NCBI GenBank assembly: GCA_910585915.1
Contig: CAJUGF010000026.1
Coordinates: forward strand, 5,569-22,539
Direction of reading: 5' to 3'
Length of the DNA: 16,971 nucleotides
Source of the DNA: an uncultured Bacilli bacterium
GTDB lineage: Bacteria > Bacillota_I > Bacilli_A > RF39 > UBA660
A program made the position numbers and the translations under genes. Under the pieces are notes generated by a model that saw nothing but the letters and a program-made list of their open reading frames with translations, made no database searches and was not told where the DNA came from. Positions 6,066 to 13,206 of this stretch are shown here, piece by piece (position 1 is the stretch's first letter; each line of letters starts with the position of its first letter).

Positions 6066-7743
6066 AATTACTACTTTCTCTTACTTCCATAATAACAGGT
6101 AAAATAATAGGATGCCTTCCTGTAAGTTCGCTAATATAAGGATGTAGTTCCAAAATAATTTGATTTTTTAAGTCTGTATAATTATATGTTCCGCTTTGTA
6201 ATGATTTATTAACAATTTCACTCACTTTTCGTTCAATTTGATTAATTAAATTTCCATTTTCATTAACCATTACAAAACCTCTTGTCGTAACATTTGGCTT
6301 TATAAGAAGCTTTCGAGTCAAAGGATTAATATTTAAAATAGTAAGCAAAATCCCATCTTTACTCATAAGCTTACGATCTTTTAACACAACTGAACCAACA
6401 TTTCCAATCCGTGAACCATCAACATAAACGTCTCCCGCTTGCACAGGTTCTCCCCGAGTAACTTTATCATTTGATAATTCTAAAGTGTCACCATTTTGAC
6501 AAATAAAGATATTTTCACTAGAAACGCCACAACTTTCCGCTAAAGCCTTATGAGCAGTTAACATGCGATATTCTCCATGAATTGGCATAAAATATTTTGG
6601 TTTAATTAATCGAAGCATTAGCTTTAATTCTTCTGCCTTAGCATGTCCAGAGGTGTGAATATCACTAAATTCAGAATTAGTAAAAACACGAACCCCCTTT
6701 AAATAAAGTTTATTAATAACTCGATTAACACTTGCAGCATTTCCAGGAATTGGATTAGAAGAGAAGACAACCAAGTCGTCATTCAAAAGAGAAATCTGTT
6801 TATGAACCCCGTTTGCAATTCTAGATAGTGCTGCTAAAGGTTCTCCTTGACTTCCTGTACACAAAATACAAATTTCATTTCGTTTTAAACTCTTTGCTTT
6901 GTTAGGATCAATAAAAATACTACGATCAGTTAAAAGGCCATTATTAAGAGCTAGTTCCACAATATTTTCCATACTGCGTCCAAAAACAATAATTTGACGA
7001 TTATTCTTACGACATGTCTCAACAATATGTTTGATACGATAAGTATTAGATGCAAATGTTGCAATAATAATTCGGCCATGATGTCGACTAATAATATCAT
7101 TCAAAGCTTCATCCACACAACTTTCACTTTTAGAAAAACCTTCTGATAAAGCATTCGTACTTTCACTTAATAAAAGTTGAACTCCTTCTTCACCAATTCT
7201 AGCCATTTTATGTAAATCAGCCATTGGGCCAATCGGAGTTAAATCAAATTTAAAATCTCCTGTTTCAAAAATAATACCATTAGGAGTATGAATTGCCATC
7301 GCATAACTATCAGGAATAGAATGGGTAGTAGTAACAAATTCTACTTCAAAATGCTTAAACTTAAGAATGGTGTCTTCATTATAAATTTGAATATTCTCAT
7401 ACTTAATATTATTATCCCATAATTTCTTTTTGATTAAATCAGTTGCAATCTGAGGAGCATGAATGACTGGAATATTAACATTTTGCAGTAAGAAAACAAT
7501 ACCGCCAATATGATCTTCATGACCATGAGTAATAATAAGTGCTTTAATACGATCTTGATTTTGTTTTAAATAAGTGACATCTTGTATAACATAATCAACA
7601 CCCATAAGTTCATCTTCAGGAAACATAACTCCTGCATCAATAATAAGTAATTCATCTTTATGAGAAACAACATACATGTTCTTTCCAACTTCACCAAGCC
7701 CACCTAAAGTAATAACGGACGTAGTGGATCCTTTATTTTCCAT
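6064..7743 (-). CDS. rnj: Ribonuclease J
   Basis: RNase J is a metallo-beta-lactamase/beta-CASP nuclease with 5'-3' exonuclease and endonuclease activity, central to mRNA turnover and 16S rRNA maturation in Firmicutes. The 559 residues match the J1/J2 length. Metal ligands are in place: H73-x-H75-x-D77-H78 (THGHEDHIGG), H141 in TTTHSIPDS, D163 in ETGDFKFD, and H389 in MPIHGEYRML. The beta-CASP region includes CTGSQGEP (295-302) and HTSGHA (363-368). GGAAG (7753-7749) lies 5 nt before the ATG. It is the only minus-strand protein gene in the window, with its own promoter and terminator. Whether it is J1 or J2 cannot be decided here. Confidence 0.97.
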   Translation of the reverse strand: MENKGSTTSVITLGGLGEVGKNMYVVSHKDELLIIDAGVMFPEDELMGVDYVIQDVTYLKQNQDRIKALIITHGHEDHIGGIVFLLQNVNIPVIHAPQIATDLIKKKLWDNNIKYENIQIYNEDTILKFKHFEVEFVTTTHSIPDSYAMAIHTPNGIIFETGDFKFDLTPIGPMADLHKMARIGEEGVQLLLSESTNALSEGFSKSESCVDEALNDIISRHHGRIIIATFASNTYRIKHIVETCRKNNRQIIVFGRSMENIVELALNNGLLTDRSIFIDPNKAKSLKRNEICILCTGSQGEPLAALSRIANGVHKQISLLNDDLVVFSSNPIPGNAASVNRVINKLYLKGVRVFTNSEFSDIHTSGHAKAEELKLMLRLIKPKYFMPIHGEYRMLTAHKALAESCGVSSENIFICQNGDTLELSNDKVTRGEPVQAGDVYVDGSRIGNVGSVVLKDRKLMSKDGILLTILNINPLTRKLLIKPNVTTRGFVMVNENGNLINQIERKVSEIVNKSLQSGTYNYTDLKNQIILELHPYISELTGRHPIILPVIMEVRESSN

Positions 7744-7790
7744 AAAATCTTCCTTTCAAAATAAAAAAATAAAAGTTTTTTGTTGAACTA

Positions 7791-7819
7791 ATTATAGCGC
7801 AAAAACTTTGTTTTGTAAA
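7791..7819 (-). promoter_or_regulatory. rnj promoter, overlapping the divergent pilin promoter
   Basis: On the minus strand TTTACA (7819-7814), a 17-bp spacer and consensus TATAAT (7796-7791). The -35 element lies between the -35 and -10 positions of the plus-strand promoter at 7827-7835, so the two cannot easily be occupied together. Confidence 0.78.
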
Positions 7820-7826
7820 GGATATA

Positions 7827-7835
7827 TGCTATACT
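7827..7835 (+). promoter_or_regulatory. Extended -10 promoter of the pilin-ftsY-ylxM-ffh operon
   Basis: TG-C-TATACT forms an extended -10. The only -35-like hexamer is TTGTTT at 7808-7813 (16-bp spacer). Predicted RNA start is about 7842, giving a leader of roughly 19 nt that contains AGAGGTG (7844-7850). Confidence 0.62.
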
Positions 7836-7860
7836 AAAACAGAAGAGGTGTAGATAAATA

Positions 7861-8262
7861 ATGAAAAAGAATGGTTTTACATTAGTAGAAATATTAGCTG
7901 TGATTGCTGTATTAGGAATATTAATTACTATTGCCTCTAAATCTGTTATAACAATTATGAATCGCGAGAAGCAAAAGTTAGTAAATGAAACGCAGAAAAA
8001 CTTAGAAAGTGCTGCAATAGCATATATTCAAAGTGAACGAATAACACTAACAACTTGTAACACCTCCTTTGATCCACAAAATCCTAAAACAAATGAAAGG
8101 AATTGCTTTCGTGAAATAAAAGTAAATGATATTATAAAAAGCGGGTTATTTACCGATGATCAAAAATATTGTGATCGCGAAAGTAGTGTGCTAGTATATC
8201 GCTACAAAAGTGCTGAATATTCAGATTATCGTGCATATATAAAGGAAGGAACATGTAAATAA
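7861..8262 (+). CDS. Prepilin-like protein with type IV pilin N-terminal signal (pilin-like 1)
   Basis: The 133-residue protein starts with a class III prepilin signal: a short basic leader MKKNG, the prepilin-peptidase site between G5 and F6, the conserved Glu five residues later (FTLVE), and one hydrophobic helix to about residue 31. The mature part is a typical pseudopilin: amphipathic helix (KQKLVNETQKNLESAAIAYI), then a small domain with four cysteines (C66, C82, C104, C132) that could form two disulfides outside the cell. It would be inserted by Sec/SRP, cleaved by a PilD/ComC-type peptidase and built into a type IV pilus or competence pseudopilus. No pilus ATPase, platform protein or peptidase is in the window. 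The stop codon is 1 nt before ftsY, an unusual neighbour. Confidence 0.85.
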   Translation: MKKNGFTLVEILAVIAVLGILITIASKSVITIMNREKQKLVNETQKNLESAAIAYIQSERITLTTCNTSFDPQNPKTNERNCFREIKVNDIIKSGLFTDDQKYCDRESSVLVYRYKSAEYSDYRAYIKEGTCK

Positions 8263-8263
8263 A

Positions 8264-9289
8264 ATGGGACTATTTGATAAATTTAAAAAATTGGTTTCTA
8301 AAAAAGAAGAAATATTAGAAAAAGAACCAGAAAAATTAGAACAAAATGAAGTAGAAATTAAAGAAGGGCTAGAAAAATATGAAAAAGGTCTAACCAAAAC
8401 AAGAGAAGAGTTTGTTTCTAAACTTAGTTTATTAGGCCATAAATACACCAAAGTAAATGAAGCCTATTTTGAAGAATTAGAAGATTTATTAATTATGGCG
8501 GATATTGGTGTAAATACAGTATTTAAATTTTTAGAAAGATTAAGAAAAAGAGTTAAAGAAGAAAACATTACAGACTTTGACTACTTACAAGAAGTAATCG
8601 TCGATGAACTATTTATTATTTATGTTAGCGGTGAATCATTATCTGATAAAATTAATATGCAAAGTGAAGGCCCAACAGTCCTTTTAATGGTTGGAGTCAA
8701 TGGAGTTGGGAAAACAACTACCATAGGAAAACTGGCTAACAAATATCAAAATATGGGGAAAAAAGTTATGCTAATTGCTGCAGATACCTTTAGAGCGGGA
8801 GCAGTTCCGCAATTAAAAGAATGGGCAGAAAAAACAGATAGCTTATTTTATGGAAAAGAGAATACTGATCCTTCAGGAGTTATCTTTGATGGATTAACAA
8901 AAGCGAAAGAAGAAAATGCTGATATTGTAATAATTGATACCGCAGGCCGCCTCCAAAATAAAGTGAATTTGATGAAAGAATTAGAAAAAATGAATAAAGT
9001 GATTGGAACGATAATTCCAAATGCTCCACATGAAACATTACTAGTCATAGATGCAACAACAGGACAAAATGGCATCATGCAAGCAAATGCCTTTAAAGAA
9101 ATTACCGACATTACAGGAATAGTCCTAACAAAATTAGATGGTACTGCAAAAGGTGGTATAGTTTTAGCAATCAAAGAAGAAGTAAACATTCCAGTAAAAT
9201 TTATTGGTCTTGGAGAAACCATGAACGACTTAGAAACTTTTGATATAGAGAATTATATTTATGGATTGTTTAAGGATATGATGCAATAA
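8264..9289 (+). CDS. ftsY: SRP receptor GTPase FtsY
   Basis: FtsY receives ribosome-nascent chain-SRP complexes at the membrane and, with Ffh, transfers them to SecYEG. The 341 residues comprise a short charged Glu/Lys-rich A region (about 1-45), the N domain (about 46-125) with the LEDLLIMADIGVNTV segment, and the G domain: G1 GVNGVGKTT (144-152), the DTFRAGAVPQL block (174-184), G3 DTAGR (225-229), and G4 TKLD (289-292) followed by GTAKGG. The C-terminus FIGLGETMNDLETFD is diagnostic for FtsY rather than Ffh. AGGAAGGA (8243-8250) inside the end of the pilin-like gene is the nearest Shine-Dalgarno, so translation is probably coupled. Its last base is shared with the first base of ylxM. Confidence 0.98.
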   Translation: MGLFDKFKKLVSKKEEILEKEPEKLEQNEVEIKEGLEKYEKGLTKTREEFVSKLSLLGHKYTKVNEAYFEELEDLLIMADIGVNTVFKFLERLRKRVKEENITDFDYLQEVIVDELFIIYVSGESLSDKINMQSEGPTVLLMVGVNGVGKTTTIGKLANKYQNMGKKVMLIAADTFRAGAVPQLKEWAEKTDSLFYGKENTDPSGVIFDGLTKAKEENADIVIIDTAGRLQNKVNLMKELEKMNKVIGTIIPNAPHETLLVIDATTGQNGIMQANAFKEITDITGIVLTKLDGTAKGGIVLAIKEEVNIPVKFIGLGETMNDLETFDIENYIYGLFKDMMQ

Positions 9290-9585
9290 TGGAAAAATTT
9301 GTTTATTATACCAAACTGTTTGATTGTTATAAAAACTTATTGAACGAAAACGAAAGAGACACGTTCTCATATTACTATGAAGAGAATCTTTCGATGCAAG
9401 AAATTGCAGATAATCGTTCTGTGAGTAAAAGTGCCATTGGAGCAACCATCAAAAATGTTGAAATGAAATTGACATCCTATGAACGCTTGCTTCATTTAGA
9501 AGCGAAACAAGAACAGCTAAGAGCTCTCTTAGAAACAATAACCGATGAAAAATTAAAAGCACAAATAGAAAAAATAATGAAATGA
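9289..9585 (+). CDS. ylxM: YlxM/UPF0122 family SRP-associated protein
   Basis: YlxM proteins are small helix-turn-helix proteins encoded beside ffh or ftsY in low-GC Gram-positives; in streptococci YlxM binds SRP components and modulates GTPase activity. The 98-residue product shows the family pattern: LFDCYKNLLNENERDTFSYYY (residues 10-30), a sigma-region-4-like HTH (LSMQEIADNRSVSKSAIGATIKN, about 34-56) and a charged C-terminal helix. Start and stop overlap with ftsY as TAATG (1 base shared), a classic coupling arrangement. It lies between ftsY and ffh, so the three make a compact SRP protein operon. Confidence 0.94.
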   Translation: MEKFVYYTKLFDCYKNLLNENERDTFSYYYEENLSMQEIADNRSVSKSAIGATIKNVEMKLTSYERLLHLEAKQEQLRALLETITDEKLKAQIEKIMK

Positions 9586-9594
9586 GTTGATAAC

Positions 9595-10902
9595 ATGTTT
9601 GAATATATGGGAGATAGACTATCTAATGCCATTAAAAATATTCGTGGTTTAGGACGTATCACAGAAGAAAATATAAGTGATGCGATGCGAGAAATTCGTA
9701 TGGCTTTGTTAGAGGCTGATGTTAACTATCAAGTAGTAAAAGAATTTGTAGCAAATGTAAAAGAAAAAGCATTAGGATTAGATGTTGGTAAAAGTTTAAA
9801 GCCAGATGAACTATTTATTAAATTAGTAAAAGATGAACTAATCTCTTTACTTGGAGAAACTTCGGCACCATTAGTAGTAGAAAAAAATCCTACAATCATT
9901 ATGTTAGTAGGACTTCAAGGAAGTGGAAAAACAACTTCTTGTGGAAAAATTGCCAACTTAGTAAGAAAAAAACACAAAAAAAATCCACTATTAGTAGCTT
10001 GTGATATTTATAGACCTGCAGCCATTGATCAATTAAAAGAAATTGGAGCATCACTAAATATTCCTGTATTTACTGAAGGCAAAATAAAACCGACCGAAAT
10101 TGTAACACATGCTCTAGAATATGCTAAAGAAAATCATCATGATTATATTATTATCGATACCGCAGGACGATTACATATTGACGAAGCTCTTATGCAAGAA
10201 TTAAAAGACATTACTGAAATAGTAAATCCTGCCGAAACCCTTTTAGTAATTGATGCTATGATGGGACAAGATGCAATTAACGTTATCAAAGGCTTTAATG
10301 AAACTTTAAAATTAACAGGAACTATTTTAACGAAATTAGATGGAAATACCAAAGGTGGAGTGGCATTATCAATAAGACATCTAACCAATGTTCCTATTAA
10401 ATTTGTAGGAGATAGTGAAAAATTAGACGGTTTAAGTGAATTTCATCCAATAAGAATGGCTGAAAGAATTTTAGATATGGGTGACATCATGTCCATAGCT
10501 GAAAAAGTAGAAAATATTATGGATGAGGAAGAAGCAACCAAACAAGTAGAACGAATGAAAAAAGGAAACTACAATCTAGAAGATTTCCTTGCTAACTTAA
10601 AACAAATCAGAAAACTAGGGCCATTAGAAAACATTTTAAAAATGCTCCCAGGAGCAAGAAAAATGGGTTTAAATAATATCAATATTGATCCCAAACAAAT
10701 GGCGCATATTGAAGCAATCATTCTATCCATGACACCATATGAAAGAAAACATCCAGATTGTTTAAAAGCATCAAGAAAAGTTCGTATCAGTAAAGGTTCT
10801 GGGCGTCCTGTAGAAGAAATCAATCGTTTACTAAAACAATTTGAAGAAATGAAAAAAATGATGAAAATGATGAACAATGGAAATTTAAAATTACCATTCT
10901 AA
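9595..10902 (+). CDS. ffh: Signal recognition particle protein Ffh
   Basis: Ffh binds 4.5S/6S RNA and the signal sequences of nascent membrane and secreted proteins. The 435 residues hold an N domain (1-90, DRLSNAIKNIRGLGRI and ALLEADVNYQVVK), a G domain with G1 GLQGSGKTT (106-114), DIYRPAAIDQL (137-147), G3 DTAGR (188-192), G4 TKLD (246-249), and a Met-rich M domain (about 300-435) with the RNA-binding motif RKVRISKGSGRP (394-405). The C-terminal EEMKKMMKMM is family-typical. The start aligns with other Ffh proteins. It has no plain GGAGG; GAGTTGAT at 9584-9591 probably serves as an extended Shine-Dalgarno-like element. It ends the operon before a good terminator. Confidence 0.98.
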   Translation: MFEYMGDRLSNAIKNIRGLGRITEENISDAMREIRMALLEADVNYQVVKEFVANVKEKALGLDVGKSLKPDELFIKLVKDELISLLGETSAPLVVEKNPTIIMLVGLQGSGKTTSCGKIANLVRKKHKKNPLLVACDIYRPAAIDQLKEIGASLNIPVFTEGKIKPTEIVTHALEYAKENHHDYIIIDTAGRLHIDEALMQELKDITEIVNPAETLLVIDAMMGQDAINVIKGFNETLKLTGTILTKLDGNTKGGVALSIRHLTNVPIKFVGDSEKLDGLSEFHPIRMAERILDMGDIMSIAEKVENIMDEEEATKQVERMKKGNYNLEDFLANLKQIRKLGPLENILKMLPGARKMGLNNINIDPKQMAHIEAIILSMTPYERKHPDCLKASRKVRISKGSGRPVEEINRLLKQFEEMKKMMKMMNNGNLKLPF

Positions 10903-10910
10903 ACTAGGAA

Positions 10911-10937
10911 AATAACCTAACCATGGTTATTTTTTTT
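10911..10937 (+). terminator. Intrinsic terminator of the SRP operon
   Basis: AATAACC (10911-10917) pairs with GGTTATT (10925-10931) around a 7-nt loop, followed by T through 10937. It starts 9 nt after the ffh stop codon. Confidence 0.85.
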
Positions 10938-10968
10938 ACATAAGATAGATTAGAAAGGAATGGTTGTA

Positions 10969-11307
10969 ATGTTTAAAAAAGATCGTTGTGGAGAATCTAT
11001 GCAAGCAACTGCTAATTTTAATGAAATGGAAAGCATGAACATGAATATGGATTTTAGTTACATGAACAATATGCCTATGAATAATTGTTGTTCAATGAAT
11101 CCATGTATGACTGAAATGTGTCCACCAGTATATGAGTGTCCACAAGAAAGAGTATGTCATCGTACCATCAACTATGAAGTACCACATATGATTCCATGTC
11201 ATACAAGAATGATTAATCATCATGTATATCATCATAGTTATACTCCATGCTATTCATATTCAGAAGAAGATGAATATTCAAATGTATATGGTAATCGTTG
11301 CTGCTAG
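10969..11307 (+). CDS. CotD-like small Met/Cys/His-rich protein (spore-coat D family candidate)
   Basis: This 112-residue protein is very rich in Met, Asn, Cys, His and Tyr. The first half has MNMNMDF, YMNNMPMNN and CCSMNPCM; the second half, CHRTINYEVPHMIPCHTRMINHHVYHHSYTPC, resembles the conserved part of CotD-type spore coat proteins (VPHIHPxHTTxVNHHVYxHxHYFPH), and the protein ends in Cys-Cys. An upstream ATG at 10960 directly abuts the AAAGGA Shine-Dalgarno and cannot be the start; the ATG at 10969 lies 9 nt from it. No promoter is obvious in the 31 bases after the ffh terminator. It could be a coat or surface-matrix protein, or a metal-binding protein. The family call is moderately supported and the role is unknown. 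Confidence 0.68.
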   Translation: MFKKDRCGESMQATANFNEMESMNMNMDFSYMNNMPMNNCCSMNPCMTEMCPPVYECPQERVCHRTINYEVPHMIPCHTRMINHHVYHHSYTPCYSYSEEDEYSNVYGNRCC

Positions 11308-11310
11308 TTA

Positions 11311-11333
11311 AAATCTCTTCGGAGATTTTTTTT
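11311..11333 (+). terminator. Intrinsic terminator with a C(UUCG)G tetraloop
   Basis: AAATCTC (11311-11317) and GAGATTT (11322-11328) form a 7-bp stem closed by the extra-stable TTCG loop with a C-G closing pair, followed by T through 11333. It lies 3 nt after the CotD-like stop codon. Confidence 0.92.
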
Positions 11334-11349
11334 AAATGAAAAAAGAGAT

Positions 11350-11378
11350 TTGTTTCTTTTCTTTTTTCGTGATAAAGT
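11350..11378 (+). promoter_or_regulatory. argS promoter
   Basis: TTGTTT (11350-11355), a 17-bp spacer, then TAAAGT (11373-11378) preceded by TGA, giving an extended -10. The Shine-Dalgarno AAGGAAG (11383-11389) follows closely, so the leader is about 12 nt and no T-box fits here. Confidence 0.55.
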
Positions 11379-11396
11379 AAAGAAGGAAGTGATGAA

Positions 11397-13142
11397 ATGA
11401 GCTTTTTAAACACAAAAGAAAATTACATTAAAACAAAATTAGAAGAAATGGGATTGAAATCAGAAAAAGTAAGCATTGTTCCATCTTCAAAACCAGAATT
11501 TGGTGAATTCCAATATAATGGCATCATGGCTTTAGCAAAAGATTCGAAAAAAAATCCAAGAGAGTTAGCAGAAGAATTAATAGAAAAGTTAAAAGATGAC
11601 AAAGATTTTGAAAATTTATCAGTAGCAGGGCCTGGTTTTATTAATATAACCTTTAGTAAACAATCATTAATGAATTTAGGAAATGGGTTATTACAAACAA
11701 AAGAATATATTGAAAAACTTCCTAAGAAAAAAGTAATTATTGATTATGGTGGACCAAATGTTGCTAAAGTTTTGCATGTAGGACACCTAAGAAGTGCAAA
11801 CATTGGAGAAGCTTTAAAACGTTTAGCAAAAAAATTAGGTTATGAAGTGATAAGTGACATCCATCTAGGAGACTATGGACTTCAAATGGGAATGATCATG
11901 TTAGAAATCGAAACACGCTATCCAACACTTTCTTGCTTTCAAGAAAACTTTAACGAAGAAGAAGTAAAAGACTTACCAATTACCAATGAAGATTTAATTG
12001 ATTTGTATCCCATTGCAAGCCAAAAAGCCAAAGAAAATGAGAGTATTATGGAAAGAGCTAGAAATATTACTTACTTACTACAACAAAATGATCCAAGATA
12101 CAAAGCATTATGGAATACCATATTAAAAATATCACTCAAAGATATGAAAGACCTTTATCAAAAACTAAATGTAGAATTTGATTTATGGAAAGGGGAAAGT
12201 GATGCTGAAAAAGTAATTCCAGAAATGATAGAATACTTAGAACAAAAAAATGTCATCAAAGAAAGTGAAGGAGCAAGGGTAATCGAAGTCGAAGAAAATA
12301 CCGATAAACTTCCAGTTCCACCATTACTGCTTATAAAAAGTAATAAAACAGTATCTTATGAAACAACTGATTTAGCAACTCTTTGGGAAAGAGAAAAAGA
12401 ATATCATCCAGATGAAGTTTGGTATGTAGTAGATAAAAGACAAGAACTTCATTTCACCCAAGTATTTCGGGCTTCCAAAAAGACAGAAATTATCAAAGAA
12501 AATACAACCCTAGAATTTATTGGCTTTGGAACCATGAATAGTAGTGATGGACGTCCATTTAAAACAAGAGCAGGAGGAGTAATGTCCTTAAGAAATTTAA
12601 TGGATATAGTAAAAACAGAAACTGAAAAAAATATGATTCCATCCATTACTGGCAAAGAAAGAGAAGAACTAGCAGAAGTGATTGCTGTTGGAACTTTAAA
12701 ATTTGCTGATCTCTTATCACATCGTGCTACTGATTATATTTTTGATCCCGAAAAATTTAGTGATGCCAATGGAAAAACAGGACCATTTATTATGTATTCA
12801 ACCATTCGTATGCGTTCTTTATTACAAAAAGCCAAAGAACTTAATATAGAAGAAATCGAATTTAAAACATTAAAAGGAACTAGTGATAAAAAAGTATTAC
12901 TTCAAATATTAAATCTTCAGAAAACTTTAGAAAATGCCCTAGAAGAAAAATCGCTTCATGAAATTACAAATTATTTATACAATCTAAATAATACCTACAA
13001 TAATTTCTATTCAGAAAACAGAATATTAACAGCAGAAAATGAAGACTTAAAAAAATCTTGGATTGCCTTAACAAAAATAGTCTACGAAATTAATACTCAA
13101 TTATTAAATATACTAGCAATTGAGCTACCAACAAGAATGTGA
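11397..13142 (+). CDS. argS: Arginine-tRNA ligase
   Basis: ArgRS charges tRNA-Arg with arginine using ATP. The 581 residues include the N-terminal tRNA D-loop recognition domain (about 1-90, with SSKPEFGEFQYNGIMALAK and VAGPGFINI), and the class I catalytic core with HVGH (127-130) in KVLHVGHLRSANIGEAL, then DIHLGDYGLQMGM. The KMSKS region is replaced by the family-typical SSDGRPFKTRAGG. The C-terminal DALR anticodon-binding domain is all-helical (about 460-581, starting YSTIRMRSLLQKA). AAGGAAGTGAT lies just before the ATG. It appears to be a single-gene unit. The absence of a leader long enough for a T-box suggests no tRNA-dependent attenuation. Confidence 0.98.
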   Translation: MSFLNTKENYIKTKLEEMGLKSEKVSIVPSSKPEFGEFQYNGIMALAKDSKKNPRELAEELIEKLKDDKDFENLSVAGPGFINITFSKQSLMNLGNGLLQTKEYIEKLPKKKVIIDYGGPNVAKVLHVGHLRSANIGEALKRLAKKLGYEVISDIHLGDYGLQMGMIMLEIETRYPTLSCFQENFNEEEVKDLPITNEDLIDLYPIASQKAKENESIMERARNITYLLQQNDPRYKALWNTILKISLKDMKDLYQKLNVEFDLWKGESDAEKVIPEMIEYLEQKNVIKESEGARVIEVEENTDKLPVPPLLLIKSNKTVSYETTDLATLWEREKEYHPDEVWYVVDKRQELHFTQVFRASKKTEIIKENTTLEFIGFGTMNSSDGRPFKTRAGGVMSLRNLMDIVKTETEKNMIPSITGKEREELAEVIAVGTLKFADLLSHRATDYIFDPEKFSDANGKTGPFIMYSTIRMRSLLQKAKELNIEEIEFKTLKGTSDKKVLLQILNLQKTLENALEEKSLHEITNYLYNLNNTYNNFYSENRILTAENEDLKKSWIALTKIVYEINTQLLNILAIELPTRM

Positions 13143-13145
13143 ATT

Positions 13146-13174
13146 TTGCATTTTTCAAAAAATAGTGTTATAAT
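13146..13174 (+). promoter_or_regulatory. Promoter of the gene at 13207, extended -10
   Basis: TTGCAT (13146-13151), a 17-bp spacer and TATAAT (13169-13174) preceded by TGT. It begins 4 nt after the argS stop codon. The predicted RNA start (about 13181) falls at the 5' edge of the loop of the hairpin at 13175-13205. Confidence 0.72.
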
Positions 13175-13205
13175 ACGCCTTAAATTAAAAAAAGGGGCGT
13201 TTTTT
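13175..13205 (+). terminator. argS terminator overlapping the promoter and ribosome-binding site of the next gene
   Basis: ACGCC (13175-13179) pairs with GGCGT (13196-13200), extendable by two G-U pairs, and is followed by T through 13205. The GGGG in the 3' arm (13194-13197) is the Shine-Dalgarno of the GTG start at 13207. Read-through from argS meets a terminator, whereas RNA begun at the local promoter lacks the 5' arm. Confidence 0.66.
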
Positions 13206-13206
13206 A

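Noticed and set aside
10960..10968. Earlier ATG for the CotD-like protein
   Set aside because: It abuts the AAAGGA Shine-Dalgarno with no spacer; the ATG at 10969 has normal spacing.
11334..11396. T-box leader for argS
   Set aside because: Only about 60 bases separate the upstream terminator from the start codon, and the predicted leader is about 12 nt, too short for specifier and antiterminator structures.
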